From Bin94 sp965215535 (GTDB lineage Bacteria; Gemmatimonadota; Gemmatimonadetes; Longimicrobiales; Gaopeijiaceae): DNA of 64,000 nt. The notes under the pieces are model-generated. The model did not search any database. It was given only the letters and a program-made list of their open reading frames with translations, and was not told where the DNA came from. Positions 24,976-34,205 of this stretch are shown piece by piece. How positions within the stretch are numbered: the first letter of the stretch is position 1; each line of letters opens with the position of its first letter. A program made the position numbers and the translations under genes. The DNA lies in NCBI GenBank assembly GCA_965215535.1, contig OZ244063.1, positions 2,294,001 through 2,358,000 on the forward strand, written 5' to 3'.

Positions 24976-27900
24976 ATGACACTTCGCCCCATTCGCCCAC
25001 CCTGCCGCGCGGCCCCGGCCCGTTCCTCTCTTTGGCCGCGAAGCGCCCCGTCCGCGATTGCATTTGTTGTGTCGCTGGTCCTTGTGGCCCTGTCTGTTAC
25101 GCCCCCGGCCAGCCACGCCCAGGGAGCCTACCCCGCTGCCACGCATGGCGGCAACTACATGCACAACTTCTACTTTCCGCCGGCGCCCTCGTCGTCGCCC
25201 TGGTACCCCGCGTGGCACCCCGATGGCGAGCGGGTTGCGGTTGCCATGAGCGGGTCGATCTGGGAGGTGGACGTTGCATCGGGCGATGCCTTCGAGATTG
25301 TGCATGGCCCCGGGTATCTCTCTTCGCCCAACTATTCCCCCGACGGGTCATGGCTGCTCTACACGGTGGACGACGGCGGCGGCACCATCGATCTCGAGGT
25401 CATGAATCTTGCCAGCGGCGTGCGTCACCGCCTCACCGAGGGCGAACACCTTCATGTCGATCCGCGCTTTTCGCCCGACGGCGACCGCATTGCCTATGTC
25501 ACCACCGCCCCGAGCGGCTACTTCAATGTAGAGATTCGGCCCTTTGCCGATGGTGCCTGGATCGGCCCGGCGCTGGCCGTAACTTCGGATTTCTTCTTCG
25601 GGCGCAATCGTCTCTACTTCGGCCCCTGGGACATGCACATCTCGCCGGCCTGGCTGCCGAATGGTGAAGAGCTGCTGTTGGTGTCCAACCGCGACGTGGC
25701 GCTGGGAAGCGGGAATGTGTACAGGGTTCCGGCGCGCACGAATGGCATCGACGAACGACAGGTTGTGCTGGCCGAACAGACACTCTACCGCACGCAGCCG
25801 CACGTCTCGTACGACGGCAAACGCTTTGTCTATTCCTCGACTGCGGGGTCGGCCGATCAGTATCAGAATATCTATGTACAACCCACGGTCGGCGGCGAGC
25901 CCTACAAGATGACCTTCTTCGAGTTCGACGCCTTCCATCCGCGCTGGTCGCCCGACGCCGAGTGGATCGCCTTCGTGGCCAACGAGGGGGGATTGCCGCA
26001 ACTCCATCTGCTGGAGGCCAATGGCGGCAAGCTGCGTCGCGTCGAGATCCTTGAGCGGCACTGGGCCCGGCCGACCGGAACGCTTGCGGTCACCACCACC
26101 GACGAAGAGGGCAACGTGGTGGCCAGCCGCATCCACCTGACCGCCTCCGATGGCGGATTCTACGCGCCCACCGATGCCTATGCGCGGGTCAGTCGCGCAG
26201 GCGACCGGATCTTTCACCACCCCGGATCCTTTGTCGTGGATCTGCCCGCAGGCGAAACCGAATTGACCGTGGTGCGCGGATTCGAGACCACCCCGGTTAC
26301 ACTGGCCGTGCAGGTACGCGCCGGCGACACCACAACATTGTCCGTTGCCCTGGAGGAGATCTCCGACCTGTCGGACCGGGGCTGGTTTTCGGGATCGACG
26401 CATGTTCACATGAACTATGCCGGCAACTTGCGCAACTCGCTTGCCAATCTCATGATGATGTCGGCTGCCGAGGATCAGGATGTTGTCGCCGAACAGGTTG
26501 CCAACAAGGACAATCGCGTCCTTGACCATCAGTACTGGCTGCCCGGCGGAGGCGCGCACCCCCTCTCCGAACCGGACCATCTGCTTGTGGTCGGCCAGGA
26601 ATACCGTCCCTCCTTCTTCGGCCATGTGTTCATGTTCAACCACCGCGAGCATCTGATCGCGCCCTATGCCATGGGATACGAGGGCACGGCGATCGGAAGC
26701 TTCTATCCAAGCAACACCGACATGTTGCTCAAGGCCAGAGCCCAGGGCGCCACAACCGCCTATGTGCATTCCTTTTACAATGGCGATCCGCTGCAGGGCG
26801 ATCTGGGCGGCGCCAAGGGGTTTATTGTCGATGCCGCGCTGGCCGTCGCCGATGCAGTGGAGTGGTCCACGCCGCAGGATGGATGGCCGCCTGTCTATGC
26901 AGTATGGAGCAATGACATTCGCACAACCGTGGTCGGGGGCGAGGACTCGATCTCAAGCCTGCATGCAACGCCCCTGCTGGGCTCCATGCGAAGCTATGTG
27001 CGCACCGCCGACGGCACCCTGACCGCCGATGGCTGGTTCCGGGGGCTGCGCGATGGCCACTCCTTTGTGAGCTCGGGGCCGCTGATCGAATTTTCGGTGG
27101 GCGGACGGGGCCCGGGCGAAGAGCTCAATCTTGACGAAGCCGGCCCCGTGCAGCTCGTGGGCCGGGTCTGGAGCGTGGTTCCGGTGGAGCGGGTCGAGCT
27201 GGTGGCCGGGGGCGAGGTGGTGCGCAGTTGGCAACCCACCGGCGACCGCAAATCGCTGGTCATCGACGAACCCTTCGAGATTGCCGGGAGCGGGTGGGTG
27301 CATCTGCGGGTCGAGGGCGCACGCGCCGATCGTCATCCATTCGACACAACGTATCCGCAAGCCTTTACCAACCCGGTGTGGATCCAGGTGGCGGGGCAGC
27401 CGATTCGCAGTGCCGAGGCCGCCGCGTATGCACTGCGCTGGATCGACAAGCTACAGGCCATGGCCGATAGCTGGCCTGGGTGGCGCTCCGAGCGCGAGCG
27501 GCAGCATGTCTTTGCCCAGTTTGAGGCGGCGCGCGAGGTGTACCGGCGGCGTGGGGCCGAGGCGACGGACGCGACAACCCTCGAGGCGCTGGAGCCGGGT
27601 CAGGAGCGCCGTGGGCCATCGCTGCCGTACCCAACCCTCGTGCCGCAGGCCAGTGGCACCGGCGAGGTTCTGCAGGCCATCAGTCCGGTTTCAGATCAGG
27701 TGGCTTGGATCAGTGGTCATGGCGGCGTGATTGTGCGTACCCGCGATGGCGGCGCGCAGTGGGAACGGATTCGCACACCCGGTGGCGATTCGCTCCAGTT
27801 CCGGGATATCCATGCCTTTTCGTCGCGCGCAGCGGTGGCGCTGACCGCAGGAACCGGGTCGGCCTCGCGCATCTACCGCACCGCAGACGCCGGCGCAGAG

Positions 27901-28608
27901 TGGACGCTCGCCTTTCTGATGACTGAACCGCAGGGCTTCCTGGACTGCCTCGATTTCTGGGATGCCAGCCGCGGCTTTGCCTATGGCGATTCCTTCGATG
28001 GCGCTCCCTACATTCTGGTGACCGGCGACGGGGGCCGAAGCTGGAGGCGGGTCGAGGCCGGGGCCATGCCGGAGGCGAATGAGGGCGAGGGAGGATTCGC
28101 GGCCAGCGGCACCTGCGCGCGCACCGGCGATGGCGGTCACGGCTGGATCGGAACCGGAGCCAATGGATCGGCGCGCATTCTGACCACCGCAGACTACGGC
28201 GCCACCTGGAGCGCGATTCCCGTGCCGATGGCGACGGGCGCGACGGCGGGGATCTTTACCCTGGCGGTCGATGCGGGCCGTCCGGTGATGGCGCTCGGGG
28301 GCGATCTGGGGCGTGCCGACGAGGTGTTGGAGATCAATGCGGCAACATCGTCCGATGGCGGCCAAAGCTGGACCGCGACCTCTTCGGCGCCCATTCCGGG
28401 GGCCATCTATGGAAGCGCCTCCGGTGGAGCCTTCGGAGCGCGGCGCGTGGTGGCGGTGACACCCTCGGGATCCGCCTTTACCGCAGAGATGGGTGCACGC
28501 TGGTACCCGCTTCCGGAGCTGAGCGCCTGGGCGGTCGCCTTTGCCGGGAACGGCCGCACAGGATGGGCGGCGGGGAGCGAGGGGCGGATCTGGCGGATTG
28601 AGTGGTAG
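24976..28608 (+). CDS. TolB propeller - CehA metallohydrolase - BNR propeller fusion
   Basis: A 1210-aa exported protein of three parts. After a long signal region (to about residue 48) come six PD40/TolB blades, each with a motif like 'SPNYSPDGSWLLYT' (residues about 70-340). An Ig-like linker follows. Residues about 465-830 are a CehA/McbA-type PHP metallohydrolase: 'DRGWFSGSTHVHMNYAG' gives the HxH metal motif, with 'AYVHSFYNG' and 'DGHSFVSSGPL' later. The last 310 residues are a BNR/Ycf48-like propeller ('TRDGGAQWERI', 'TGDGGRSWRRV', 'TADYGATWSAI'). The protein probably hydrolyses a phosphate or carbamate-type ester outside the cytoplasm, with the propellers binding a partner or substrate. 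It is monocistronic; 61 nt separate it from the GMC gene. Confidence 0.87.
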   Translation: MTLRPIRPPCRAAPARSSLWPRSAPSAIAFVVSLVLVALSVTPPASHAQGAYPAATHGGNYMHNFYFPPAPSSSPWYPAWHPDGERVAVAMSGSIWEVDVASGDAFEIVHGPGYLSSPNYSPDGSWLLYTVDDGGGTIDLEVMNLASGVRHRLTEGEHLHVDPRFSPDGDRIAYVTTAPSGYFNVEIRPFADGAWIGPALAVTSDFFFGRNRLYFGPWDMHISPAWLPNGEELLLVSNRDVALGSGNVYRVPARTNGIDERQVVLAEQTLYRTQPHVSYDGKRFVYSSTAGSADQYQNIYVQPTVGGEPYKMTFFEFDAFHPRWSPDAEWIAFVANEGGLPQLHLLEANGGKLRRVEILERHWARPTGTLAVTTTDEEGNVVASRIHLTASDGGFYAPTDAYARVSRAGDRIFHHPGSFVVDLPAGETELTVVRGFETTPVTLAVQVRAGDTTTLSVALEEISDLSDRGWFSGSTHVHMNYAGNLRNSLANLMMMSAAEDQDVVAEQVANKDNRVLDHQYWLPGGGAHPLSEPDHLLVVGQEYRPSFFGHVFMFNHREHLIAPYAMGYEGTAIGSFYPSNTDMLLKARAQGATTAYVHSFYNGDPLQGDLGGAKGFIVDAALAVADAVEWSTPQDGWPPVYAVWSNDIRTTVVGGEDSISSLHATPLLGSMRSYVRTADGTLTADGWFRGLRDGHSFVSSGPLIEFSVGGRGPGEELNLDEAGPVQLVGRVWSVVPVERVELVAGGEVVRSWQPTGDRKSLVIDEPFEIAGSGWVHLRVEGARADRHPFDTTYPQAFTNPVWIQVAGQPIRSAEAAAYALRWIDKLQAMADSWPGWRSERERQHVFAQFEAAREVYRRRGAEATDATTLEALEPGQERRGPSLPYPTLVPQASGTGEVLQAISPVSDQVAWISGHGGVIVRTRDGGAQWERIRTPGGDSLQFRDIHAFSSRAAVALTAGTGSASRIYRTADAGAEWTLAFLMTEPQGFLDCLDFWDASRGFAYGDSFDGAPYILVTGDGGRSWRRVEAGAMPEANEGEGGFAASGTCARTGDGGHGWIGTGANGSARILTTADYGATWSAIPVPMATGATAGIFTLAVDAGRPVMALGGDLGRADEVLEINAATSSDGGQSWTATSSAPIPGAIYGSASGGAFGARRVVAVTPSGSAFTAEMGARWYPLPELSAWAVAFAGNGRTGWAAGSEGRIWRIEW

Positions 28609-28761
28609 GGCGGGAGGGCTCCGGTCGGCATTCGATGTTGTTTTCGGCGAGTGTTCGATTTTGTGGTCTGCGTGGCGAATAAGCCTCGGAAATTTCAGCC
28701 ATTGAGAGCATGAAACCCGGAACCGAATTCGGGGGGTGATTCGGGCAAGATTGCATACGAT

Positions 28762-29720
28762 TAGCACCTGCCACACTCGCGGCTCGTATGGTGTGGGGGC
28801 ACCCGCGCTAGCAGGCCACCGGCACTTTCAGCCTTGTATGCCAGCATCGCCGTGAGGGCGCCCCACTGCTGTTCACTAATGGACCGGGCCAAGCGCGGTT
28901 CCGCATCATGTTCTTTGTCTGCAAGTCCTCGACGGTCCAGGAGGCAGCTACGCGCTTCACGAGGTCGGCGGTCAGCTCATGCAACGCCCCCTTCTCGCGC
29001 TCGCGGACTCTCTGCCACTCGCGGGCCAGCTCAGCTTTCCGCTTCTGGCGGTTCCGGCTCCCGCGCTGGGCTTTGCTCAATCGGCGCTGATGGCGCTTCA
29101 GCTCGCGCCGGTCCAGCTTCACACCGGGGATCGTCTCGCCGGTAGACAAGGCGACGCGGGCGGATATTCCGAGGTCCATGCCGACCATCGGGCGCGAATC
29201 CGGCGCGATTTCCGCCAGTCGCTCACAGACGAATTGGACCTTCACGCGGCGGGGGTGCGGACGATGCGCACGAGTCTGATCGCGCCCTCGGGGATGCCAC
29301 CACGGAACCAGATGTGACCTACGCCCTTGACGGTGATCCAGCACCACTTGCCGTTCGTCCGCACTCTCGGGCATGGCATCTCGAACGACCGGATACCGCG
29401 ATGGGCGTTCTTGAATCGTGGGAAGCCGCCGCGCTTGAAGTATCGCTTGTGGGCCCGATCCAGCCGTTGGAGCGTGCTACGCTGGGCATGAGCTGGGAAC
29501 CGCGATCATTCGGGCGAGCGGCGCGCTTGCGTGAGAATCTTGCACTGGTCGTAGAAGGTCGTGGACTTCTGCTCTTTCGCCCATGCATGTTTCCGGCGAT
29601 GCAGGGCAATATTCCACAGCCACGTTGGCCGAGCAAGTCGGCAAGATTCGCGTGCCCGGCTCGCGACAGGTACGCCTTGCGCGACTCCGTACGAACGATA
29701 GATTCAATCGCCGAGGCCAT
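28762..29720 (-). pseudogene. tnpB: Decayed IS605-type tnpB (RNA-guided nuclease family)
   Basis: Parts of TnpB are readable in three minus-strand frames. The N-terminus 'TESRKAYLSRAG' continues only after a shift as 'PTWLWNIALHRRKHAWAKEQ'; this frame then has an in-frame TGA near 29507, resumes with 'YFKRGGFPRFKNA' and 'IWFRGGIPEGAIRL', and shifts again at a run of five C (plus 29251-29255), where one more C would restore 'RRVKVQFV'. The middle has 'MVGMDLGISARVALSTGE', the first RuvC aspartate. After another shift near 28895 comes 'GALTAMLAYKAESAGG', ending at 'CGRC' and a stop, so the zinc finger and RuvC III are lost. It cannot make an active nuclease. No tnpA is present. Confidence 0.85.
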
Positions 29721-29754
29721 CGATACGACTTTACCGGTGGTAAATGCCGGGTAG

Positions 29755-29770
29755 CGGGGTGGCCACCCCG
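29755..29770. repeat. Perfect 16-bp palindrome upstream of the tnpB remnant
   Basis: CGGGGTGGCCACCCCG is fully self-complementary, flanked by CCGG on both sides a few bases out. It lies 35 nt upstream of the tnpB start. IS200/IS605 elements have subterminal hairpins recognised by TnpA, so this may be the left-end hairpin of the decayed element. Confidence 0.5.
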
Positions 29771-29892
29771 TCCGGCACACTCCGTAATAGTAGCGGAATT
29801 CGCGCATTAGCGCAAGTCTCTGTCTACCCATCGGTATAAGCCCCAATCCTTTCACCCCAATCCCTTCACCCCCAACCGGGAGATCTTCGATC

Positions 29893-30402
29893 ATGACCGT
29901 TCGCAAAACCCTGGCCGCCTTCGACGAGGTCGTTCGCGGCACGCGCGCCCTTCTCGAGGCCGTTCCCGAAGACCGCCTCTCCTGGCGTCCCCATGCACGA
30001 TCCTGGACCCTGGGCGAACTCGCGTCGCATATGGCCAATCTTCCCAACTGGACAGTGCCCACCCTGGCCGATTCCGAGTACGACATCGCGCCGCCCGATG
30101 GGAGCGGTCCCCCACCGCTGCCCGCCCACAAGACCATTGCCGAGCTCATGGCTGCACTGGACCAGAGCACAACCGCCGCCCGCTCCGCCATTGAGGCCTG
30201 CTCGGACGACGACCTCGCCGCACCCTGGACGATGCTGCTCGGGGGCGAGCCGCGCTATACACTGCCCAAGGCCGTCGTGTTGCGCACATTCATTCTCGAC
30301 CACCTGATCCACCACCGGGGCCAGCTTGGAGTCTATCTGCGCCTGCTCGATATTCCGGTCCCCCAGCTCTTCGGGCCCACCGCCGACTTCCCCCACATGT
30401 AA
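29893..30402 (+). CDS. DinB-family protein
   Basis: A 169-aa four-helix-bundle protein. The metal-binding residues are visible as H in 'WTLGELASHMANLP' (near residue 48) and HH in 'ILDHLIHHRGQLGVYLR' (near 140), the standard DinB/YfiT pattern. Family members act as small-thiol transferases (e.g. bacillithiol) or are stress proteins; the exact activity is not clear. GGGAG lies 9 nt upstream of the ATG. The next gene starts 60 nt downstream and may be cotranscribed. Confidence 0.88.
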   Translation: MTVRKTLAAFDEVVRGTRALLEAVPEDRLSWRPHARSWTLGELASHMANLPNWTVPTLADSEYDIAPPDGSGPPPLPAHKTIAELMAALDQSTTAARSAIEACSDDDLAAPWTMLLGGEPRYTLPKAVVLRTFILDHLIHHRGQLGVYLRLLDIPVPQLFGPTADFPHM

Positions 30403-30462
30403 GCGGTCGCAGTCTCGCCGCTCCCGGTGCGCGTCCGACCCGCTTCACGAGCCGCCAGCCCC

Positions 30463-31206
30463 ATGATCTCATCCACCCGGGAGCCTGCGCGCTCCACTCC
30501 CCCTCCCGCATTCGCTCCCGAGCGCTTCGAGCTCCTCACCTTCGACTGCTACGGCACGCTGATCGACTGGGAGGTCGGGATCATTGACGCCGTACGCTCC
30601 ATCTGTGCAGGGCGCGGACGCACCCCCGACGATGCCGCGATCCTGGCTGCCTTCGCGGCGGCCGAGCATGTTGTGCAGCACGAAGGCTACCGCAGCTACC
30701 GCGACGTTCTGGCGCTGACGCTGGACCGCATGGGATCGGCACTTGGATTTCGTCCGGCTCCGCTGGAGCGCGACGCCTTTGCCGCATCGGTGGGCGACTG
30801 GCCGGCCTTTCCCGATACCGTGGCCGCCCTCGCGCGGCTCGCAGGTCGCTACCGCCTCGGCATCGTCTCGAACGTGGACGACGATCTCTTCGCCGGCAGC
30901 CGTCGGCACCTCGTCGCCGATTTCGACTGGGTGGTGACGGCGCAGCAGGTGGGCAGCTACAAACCCGCGCCCGCCCACTTCGCCGAGATGGCCCGGCGTT
31001 CCCGGATTCCGGTGGAGCGCACCCTCCATGTCGCCCAGAGCCTCTTTCACGATATTGCGCCTGCCGCCGCGCTCGGCTACGCGACGGTGCATGTCAACCG
31101 GGCGACCCGCGGCAAGGGCAGCGGAGCCACTCCGGTTTCCGGTGCCGAGGCCATCCGCGAGGTCCCGGACATGGCCTCGCTGGCCGATCTGCTCCTGGGA
31201 GCGTAA
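30463..31206 (+). CDS. Haloacid dehalogenase type II family hydrolase
   Basis: A 247-aa HAD-superfamily protein. Motif I is 'TFDCYGTLIDWE' (nucleophile D), motif II 'GIVSNVDDDLF' (S/N), and the motif III/IV region is 'GSYKPAPAHFAEM' (K) with 'HVAQSLFHDIAPAAALG' (D). The 'FDCYGTLIDWE' opening and the cap following it match type II haloacid dehalogenases and related phosphatases. I chose the ATG giving MISSTREPARS; an upstream GTG-type start at 30427 would add 12 residues. It could remove halide from 2-haloacids or phosphate from small metabolites. Confidence 0.85.
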   Translation: MISSTREPARSTPPPAFAPERFELLTFDCYGTLIDWEVGIIDAVRSICAGRGRTPDDAAILAAFAAAEHVVQHEGYRSYRDVLALTLDRMGSALGFRPAPLERDAFAASVGDWPAFPDTVAALARLAGRYRLGIVSNVDDDLFAGSRRHLVADFDWVVTAQQVGSYKPAPAHFAEMARRSRIPVERTLHVAQSLFHDIAPAAALGYATVHVNRATRGKGSGATPVSGAEAIREVPDMASLADLLLGA

Positions 31207-31236
31207 CCCCATCCAGCGCGCCCTGTTGCGCCTTTG

Positions 31237-31647
31237 CTACGGCCAGACCGACAACAGCACCGCCTGGGCAATCAGCGCCACCCCGTTATAGGCAATGTTC
31301 AGCCCCGCCAGCCCCGCCTTGCGCCTCTCGAAGGTCACGCTCTGGTGCGAAACCGGCAGCACAAAGCCGACCAGGAGCATCAGCGCAAGGTGCATGCCCA
31401 CGATCGCCGATCCGCCGCTTCCGCCGGTCATGGCCAGCAACTGGGCCAGGATGTAGGCAGTCGCAAAGGAGAGCAGAAGGCTCGTGCCATAGACGCGCAG
31501 CGGACTGAATCCCTCCTGGATCTCCTCGGCTGTCATCTCCATCAGAGCCAGCCAGCGGCGCCCGAAGAGAGGACCGTACCAGAGAAAGCCAACGACCATC
31601 GGCACCAGGGCGGCCACGATCACAGCCAGCCAGTTGACCTGGAACAT
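31237..31647 (-). CDS. DUF1761 family membrane protein
   Basis: A 136-aa protein with four membrane segments. 'VNWLAVIVAALVPMVVGFLWYGPLFGRRWL' at the N-terminus and 'LVGFVLPVSHQSVTFERRK' in the third quarter match DUF1761. AGGAG is 7 nt upstream of the ATG. Function unknown; it is not obviously cotranscribed with the rhomboid gene, whose stop lies 56 nt upstream. Confidence 0.83.
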   Translation of the reverse strand: MFQVNWLAVIVAALVPMVVGFLWYGPLFGRRWLALMEMTAEEIQEGFSPLRVYGTSLLLSFATAYILAQLLAMTGGSGGSAIVGMHLALMLLVGFVLPVSHQSVTFERRKAGLAGLNIAYNGVALIAQAVLLSVWP

Positions 31648-31702
31648 CGGTGAACTCCTTTCGCGTAGAGGATGGGAACGCGCGTAATGCGGGGGTGAGC
31701 TG

Positions 31703-32488
31703 TCAACTCGTGGCGGGGTCGATCTTCAACCTTGCCATCCGGTCGAGAAAAGCCCGTTCATCGCGGGTGAGGGTGCGCGCGCCGGATTCGCGAGCCTTGT
31801 TCAGAAGCTGATCGACTGCTTCGCGATTGAGTTCATGCAGGTGGTCGCGGGGAATGGTCTTCTCCCAGCGCCGCAGCGCCTCGGCCTCTACAGCCTCGAG
31901 GGGAACGCGAGGCCGCGTCTGCCGGTTGACGACGCGCCGGTGTCGCTGCCGCTCCCAGCGCAGCAGGAAGAGAAAGCCGGCCACCAGTCCCCCAAGGTGC
32001 GCCATATGCGCAATTCCGTCCTGGGCCCCGGTAATGCCCGCAAAGAGGCTCGCAGCCACCATGAAGATGGCGAGCATGCGCGCCTGAATCGGAAGAATTC
32101 CCCAGATGTAGATCTCCTCGCGGGGCCAGTAGCGCGCAAAGCCGACCACCACCCCGAAGATGGCTCCCGAGGCGCCGACCACCGCCGCTCCGGGGGCGAG
32201 AGCAAAGGAGAGAAGAGCGCCGCCCACGCCGCAGAGCAGGTAGAAGGACAGGAAGACCCGGCTGCCGAGCCGCTCCTCGAGGCGAGGCCCGAAGAAGAAG
32301 AGCATCAGGAGGTTGAGGAGGAGGTGCCAGAGGTTGGCATGGACAAAGGCGTAGGTGACCATCGTCCAGGGCCGCTCCAGGATCAGCGCGGGCACGAATG
32401 CGAGCTCGGAGCGCAATCCGGGAACCAGCTCGGTCGCCACATGAATGACGATATTGAGGACCAGCAGCAACTGAATCCGTGGCGTCAT
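31703..32488 (-). CDS. Rhomboid-family intramembrane serine protease
   Basis: A 261-aa protein with six membrane segments. The first large loop contains 'YAFVHANLWHLLLNLLMLFFFG' (the H..NLL motif), the catalytic serine lies in VVGASGAIFGV (GASG) and the catalytic histidine in 'AHMAHLGGLVAGF'. The cytoplasmic C-terminal 85 residues are charged. It should cleave membrane-anchored proteins within the bilayer. I chose MTPRIQ as the start; the frame stays open further upstream without a better ribosome site. Confidence 0.9.
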   Translation of the reverse strand: MTPRIQLLLVLNIVIHVATELVPGLRSELAFVPALILERPWTMVTYAFVHANLWHLLLNLLMLFFFGPRLEERLGSRVFLSFYLLCGVGGALLSFALAPGAAVVGASGAIFGVVVGFARYWPREEIYIWGILPIQARMLAIFMVAASLFAGITGAQDGIAHMAHLGGLVAGFLFLLRWERQRHRRVVNRQTRPRVPLEAVEAEALRRWEKTIPRDHLHELNREAVDQLLNKARESGARTLTRDERAFLDRMARLKIDPATS

Positions 32489-32696
32489 GAACACAGCTTC
32501 GATTCTTCCTCTCTGGAGCGGTGAAGCGCCGGGCTGGCAAGGGCGCGACGCAGACCTTCGCAACCTTCGGAATGTCGCGCCGCTCGAATGCCGTGGACTA
32601 CACCTCCTTGATCATATCCCGCCCTGACAATATACAGTGGAAGGGTGCCCGGGTCCGCCAGCGGCGCCAGCGCGGCGGCAAGGGAAGCCGGGGGAA

Positions 32697-33653
32697 TCAG
32701 TCGCTCTCGGGTGTGGCGGCGGCCACGGCCCGCGTCTGTGCCCGCAATTCGCCCGGCAGCAGAACCGCGTGGATGAAGGAATGGACGGGAGTGGGCACCC
32801 CGACCGTTGCACCGATCCGCACCACCGCACCCGACCACGCATCGAGTTCCGAGGGTCGCCCGGCCTCGATATCGCGCTGAAGCGAAGAGGTTCCCTCGGC
32901 AGGAAAGGTGTCGGCCAGAGCCATGGCGCGCCCCACCACATCGGCGGGCAGCGAGACCCCGCGCGCCGCCGCCACCGCCGCAATCTCCTCCATGGCGCGG
33001 CGAAGCAGCTCCCGGCTGGCCGGCGTCCGGCGAATGCCCCCGAGCGGAACCCGGCACACCGCCCCCATTCCGCCCAGCGAACACACCAGCAGGAACTTGA
33101 GCCAGAGCGCAGCGTCGATATCGGGTGGCGCCTCGGCCTGCACCCCCGCCCCGCGCAGTGCCGTCACAAGCCGAGCCACCCGTGGCGAGGTGCCGCCCCC
33201 ATACTCCGCGAGCGCCACATAGGGATCGATTCCCACATGCCGGATCCGGCCCGGAGCCGCAATCTCGCTGATGATGCGGGTCAGTCCCCTGCCCATCCGC
33301 TCGCGCCCCACCGCAGCGAGCAGCCCTTCGTGCGCATCGATTCCATTGAGAAGCGGCACCACCAGGGTCGCAGGCGCCAGCAGGGGCCCGATTCCCGTCG
33401 AGATCGTCGGCAGATGCATCGCCTTGACCGCAACGATGACCGCATCCACCGGACCGATCTGGCCCGGATCGTCGGTGGCCGCAGCCGGCCGGACAGTGAA
33501 GTCGCCGAGCGGAGATTCCACCGCGATCCCCGAGCTGCGAATCGTCTCCAGGTGTGCGCCGCGGGCAATGAGCGCAACCTCGTGACCGGCCCGGGCCAAC
33601 ACGGCTCCGTAGTACCCGCCGACGCCCCCGGCTCCGTAGATGGCAATCTTCAT
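32697..33653 (-). CDS. panE: 2-dehydropantoate 2-reductase (ketopantoate reductase)
   Basis: A 318-aa protein opening with 'MKIAIYGAGGVGGYYGAVLARAG', an NADP-binding GxGGVG Rossmann motif. 'VDAVIVAVKAMHLP' supplies the conserved lysine, and 'LWLKFLLVCSLGGM' with 'E' further along match the ApbA_C helical domain. It should reduce ketopantoate to pantoate for coenzyme A synthesis in the cytoplasm. Paralogues of this family reduce other 2-keto acids, so the exact substrate is not certain. It is monocistronic. Confidence 0.87.
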   Translation of the reverse strand: MKIAIYGAGGVGGYYGAVLARAGHEVALIARGAHLETIRSSGIAVESPLGDFTVRPAAATDDPGQIGPVDAVIVAVKAMHLPTISTGIGPLLAPATLVVPLLNGIDAHEGLLAAVGRERMGRGLTRIISEIAAPGRIRHVGIDPYVALAEYGGGTSPRVARLVTALRGAGVQAEAPPDIDAALWLKFLLVCSLGGMGAVCRVPLGGIRRTPASRELLRRAMEEIAAVAAARGVSLPADVVGRAMALADTFPAEGTSSLQRDIEAGRPSELDAWSGAVVRIGATVGVPTPVHSFIHAVLLPGELRAQTRAVAAATPESD

Positions 33654-34205
33654 GGGGATGTGGATGTGGGGAAGGGGTCAGGGGGAAGCTGTGGGAATTT
33701 CCCGGAGGATAACGATCGGAACAATGGATGGAAGGATGTATGGAAGGGGGGTATGGCGTCCGGGCAACATCCGGCCGAACCCGCGGGCCCGGCTCCTTGC
33801 TTCGCGAAGGATTTGGCAATGTCTGAACGATAGGGACACCGCCATGGGAAGGAAAACGCAGACCTGGGCGCCGGTCTTCTTTTGAGGTGGTCCCGCAGTC
33901 GCGTGCGGATTCCCCGGTCGCCGATGGGATCGCAAAGGGGCGGATCGGTACACCGAGCGTAGCCCCCGGCGCTGTTTCCCCGCCGGAAGAGAGTGATGGA
34001 ATCAATGTCGTGAGCCCCGGCCTGATTTGCAGTGAATCGGACAGCTCCGGCTCCGAATCACGCGATCTGCGGCAATGAGGCCTGCTTCGATCTGCGAATG
34101 GGGGACGATGAGGAGATCTGCCATTTCCCACCGCCTGGACGAGAATGAGGACAACCCCGAGAGGCAACACCCTCGCCGCGGTCGCCTGCGTCGATAGCAG
34201 CCGAA
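33654..34205. other. Intergenic region between kynureninase-like and panE genes
   Basis: A 552-base stretch with no supported gene. It has purine-rich imperfect repeats of the 'ATGGATGGAAGGATG' kind near 33725-33755 and a CCCGCGGG-centred dyad near 33780. The few short frames show no family features. It probably contains the panE promoter on the minus strand and the end of the kynurenine operon transcript. Confidence 0.4.

Noticed and set aside
23055..24992. 645-aa minus-strand frame over the GMC gene
   Set aside because: Low-complexity shadow; the plus strand carries FAD-binding motifs.
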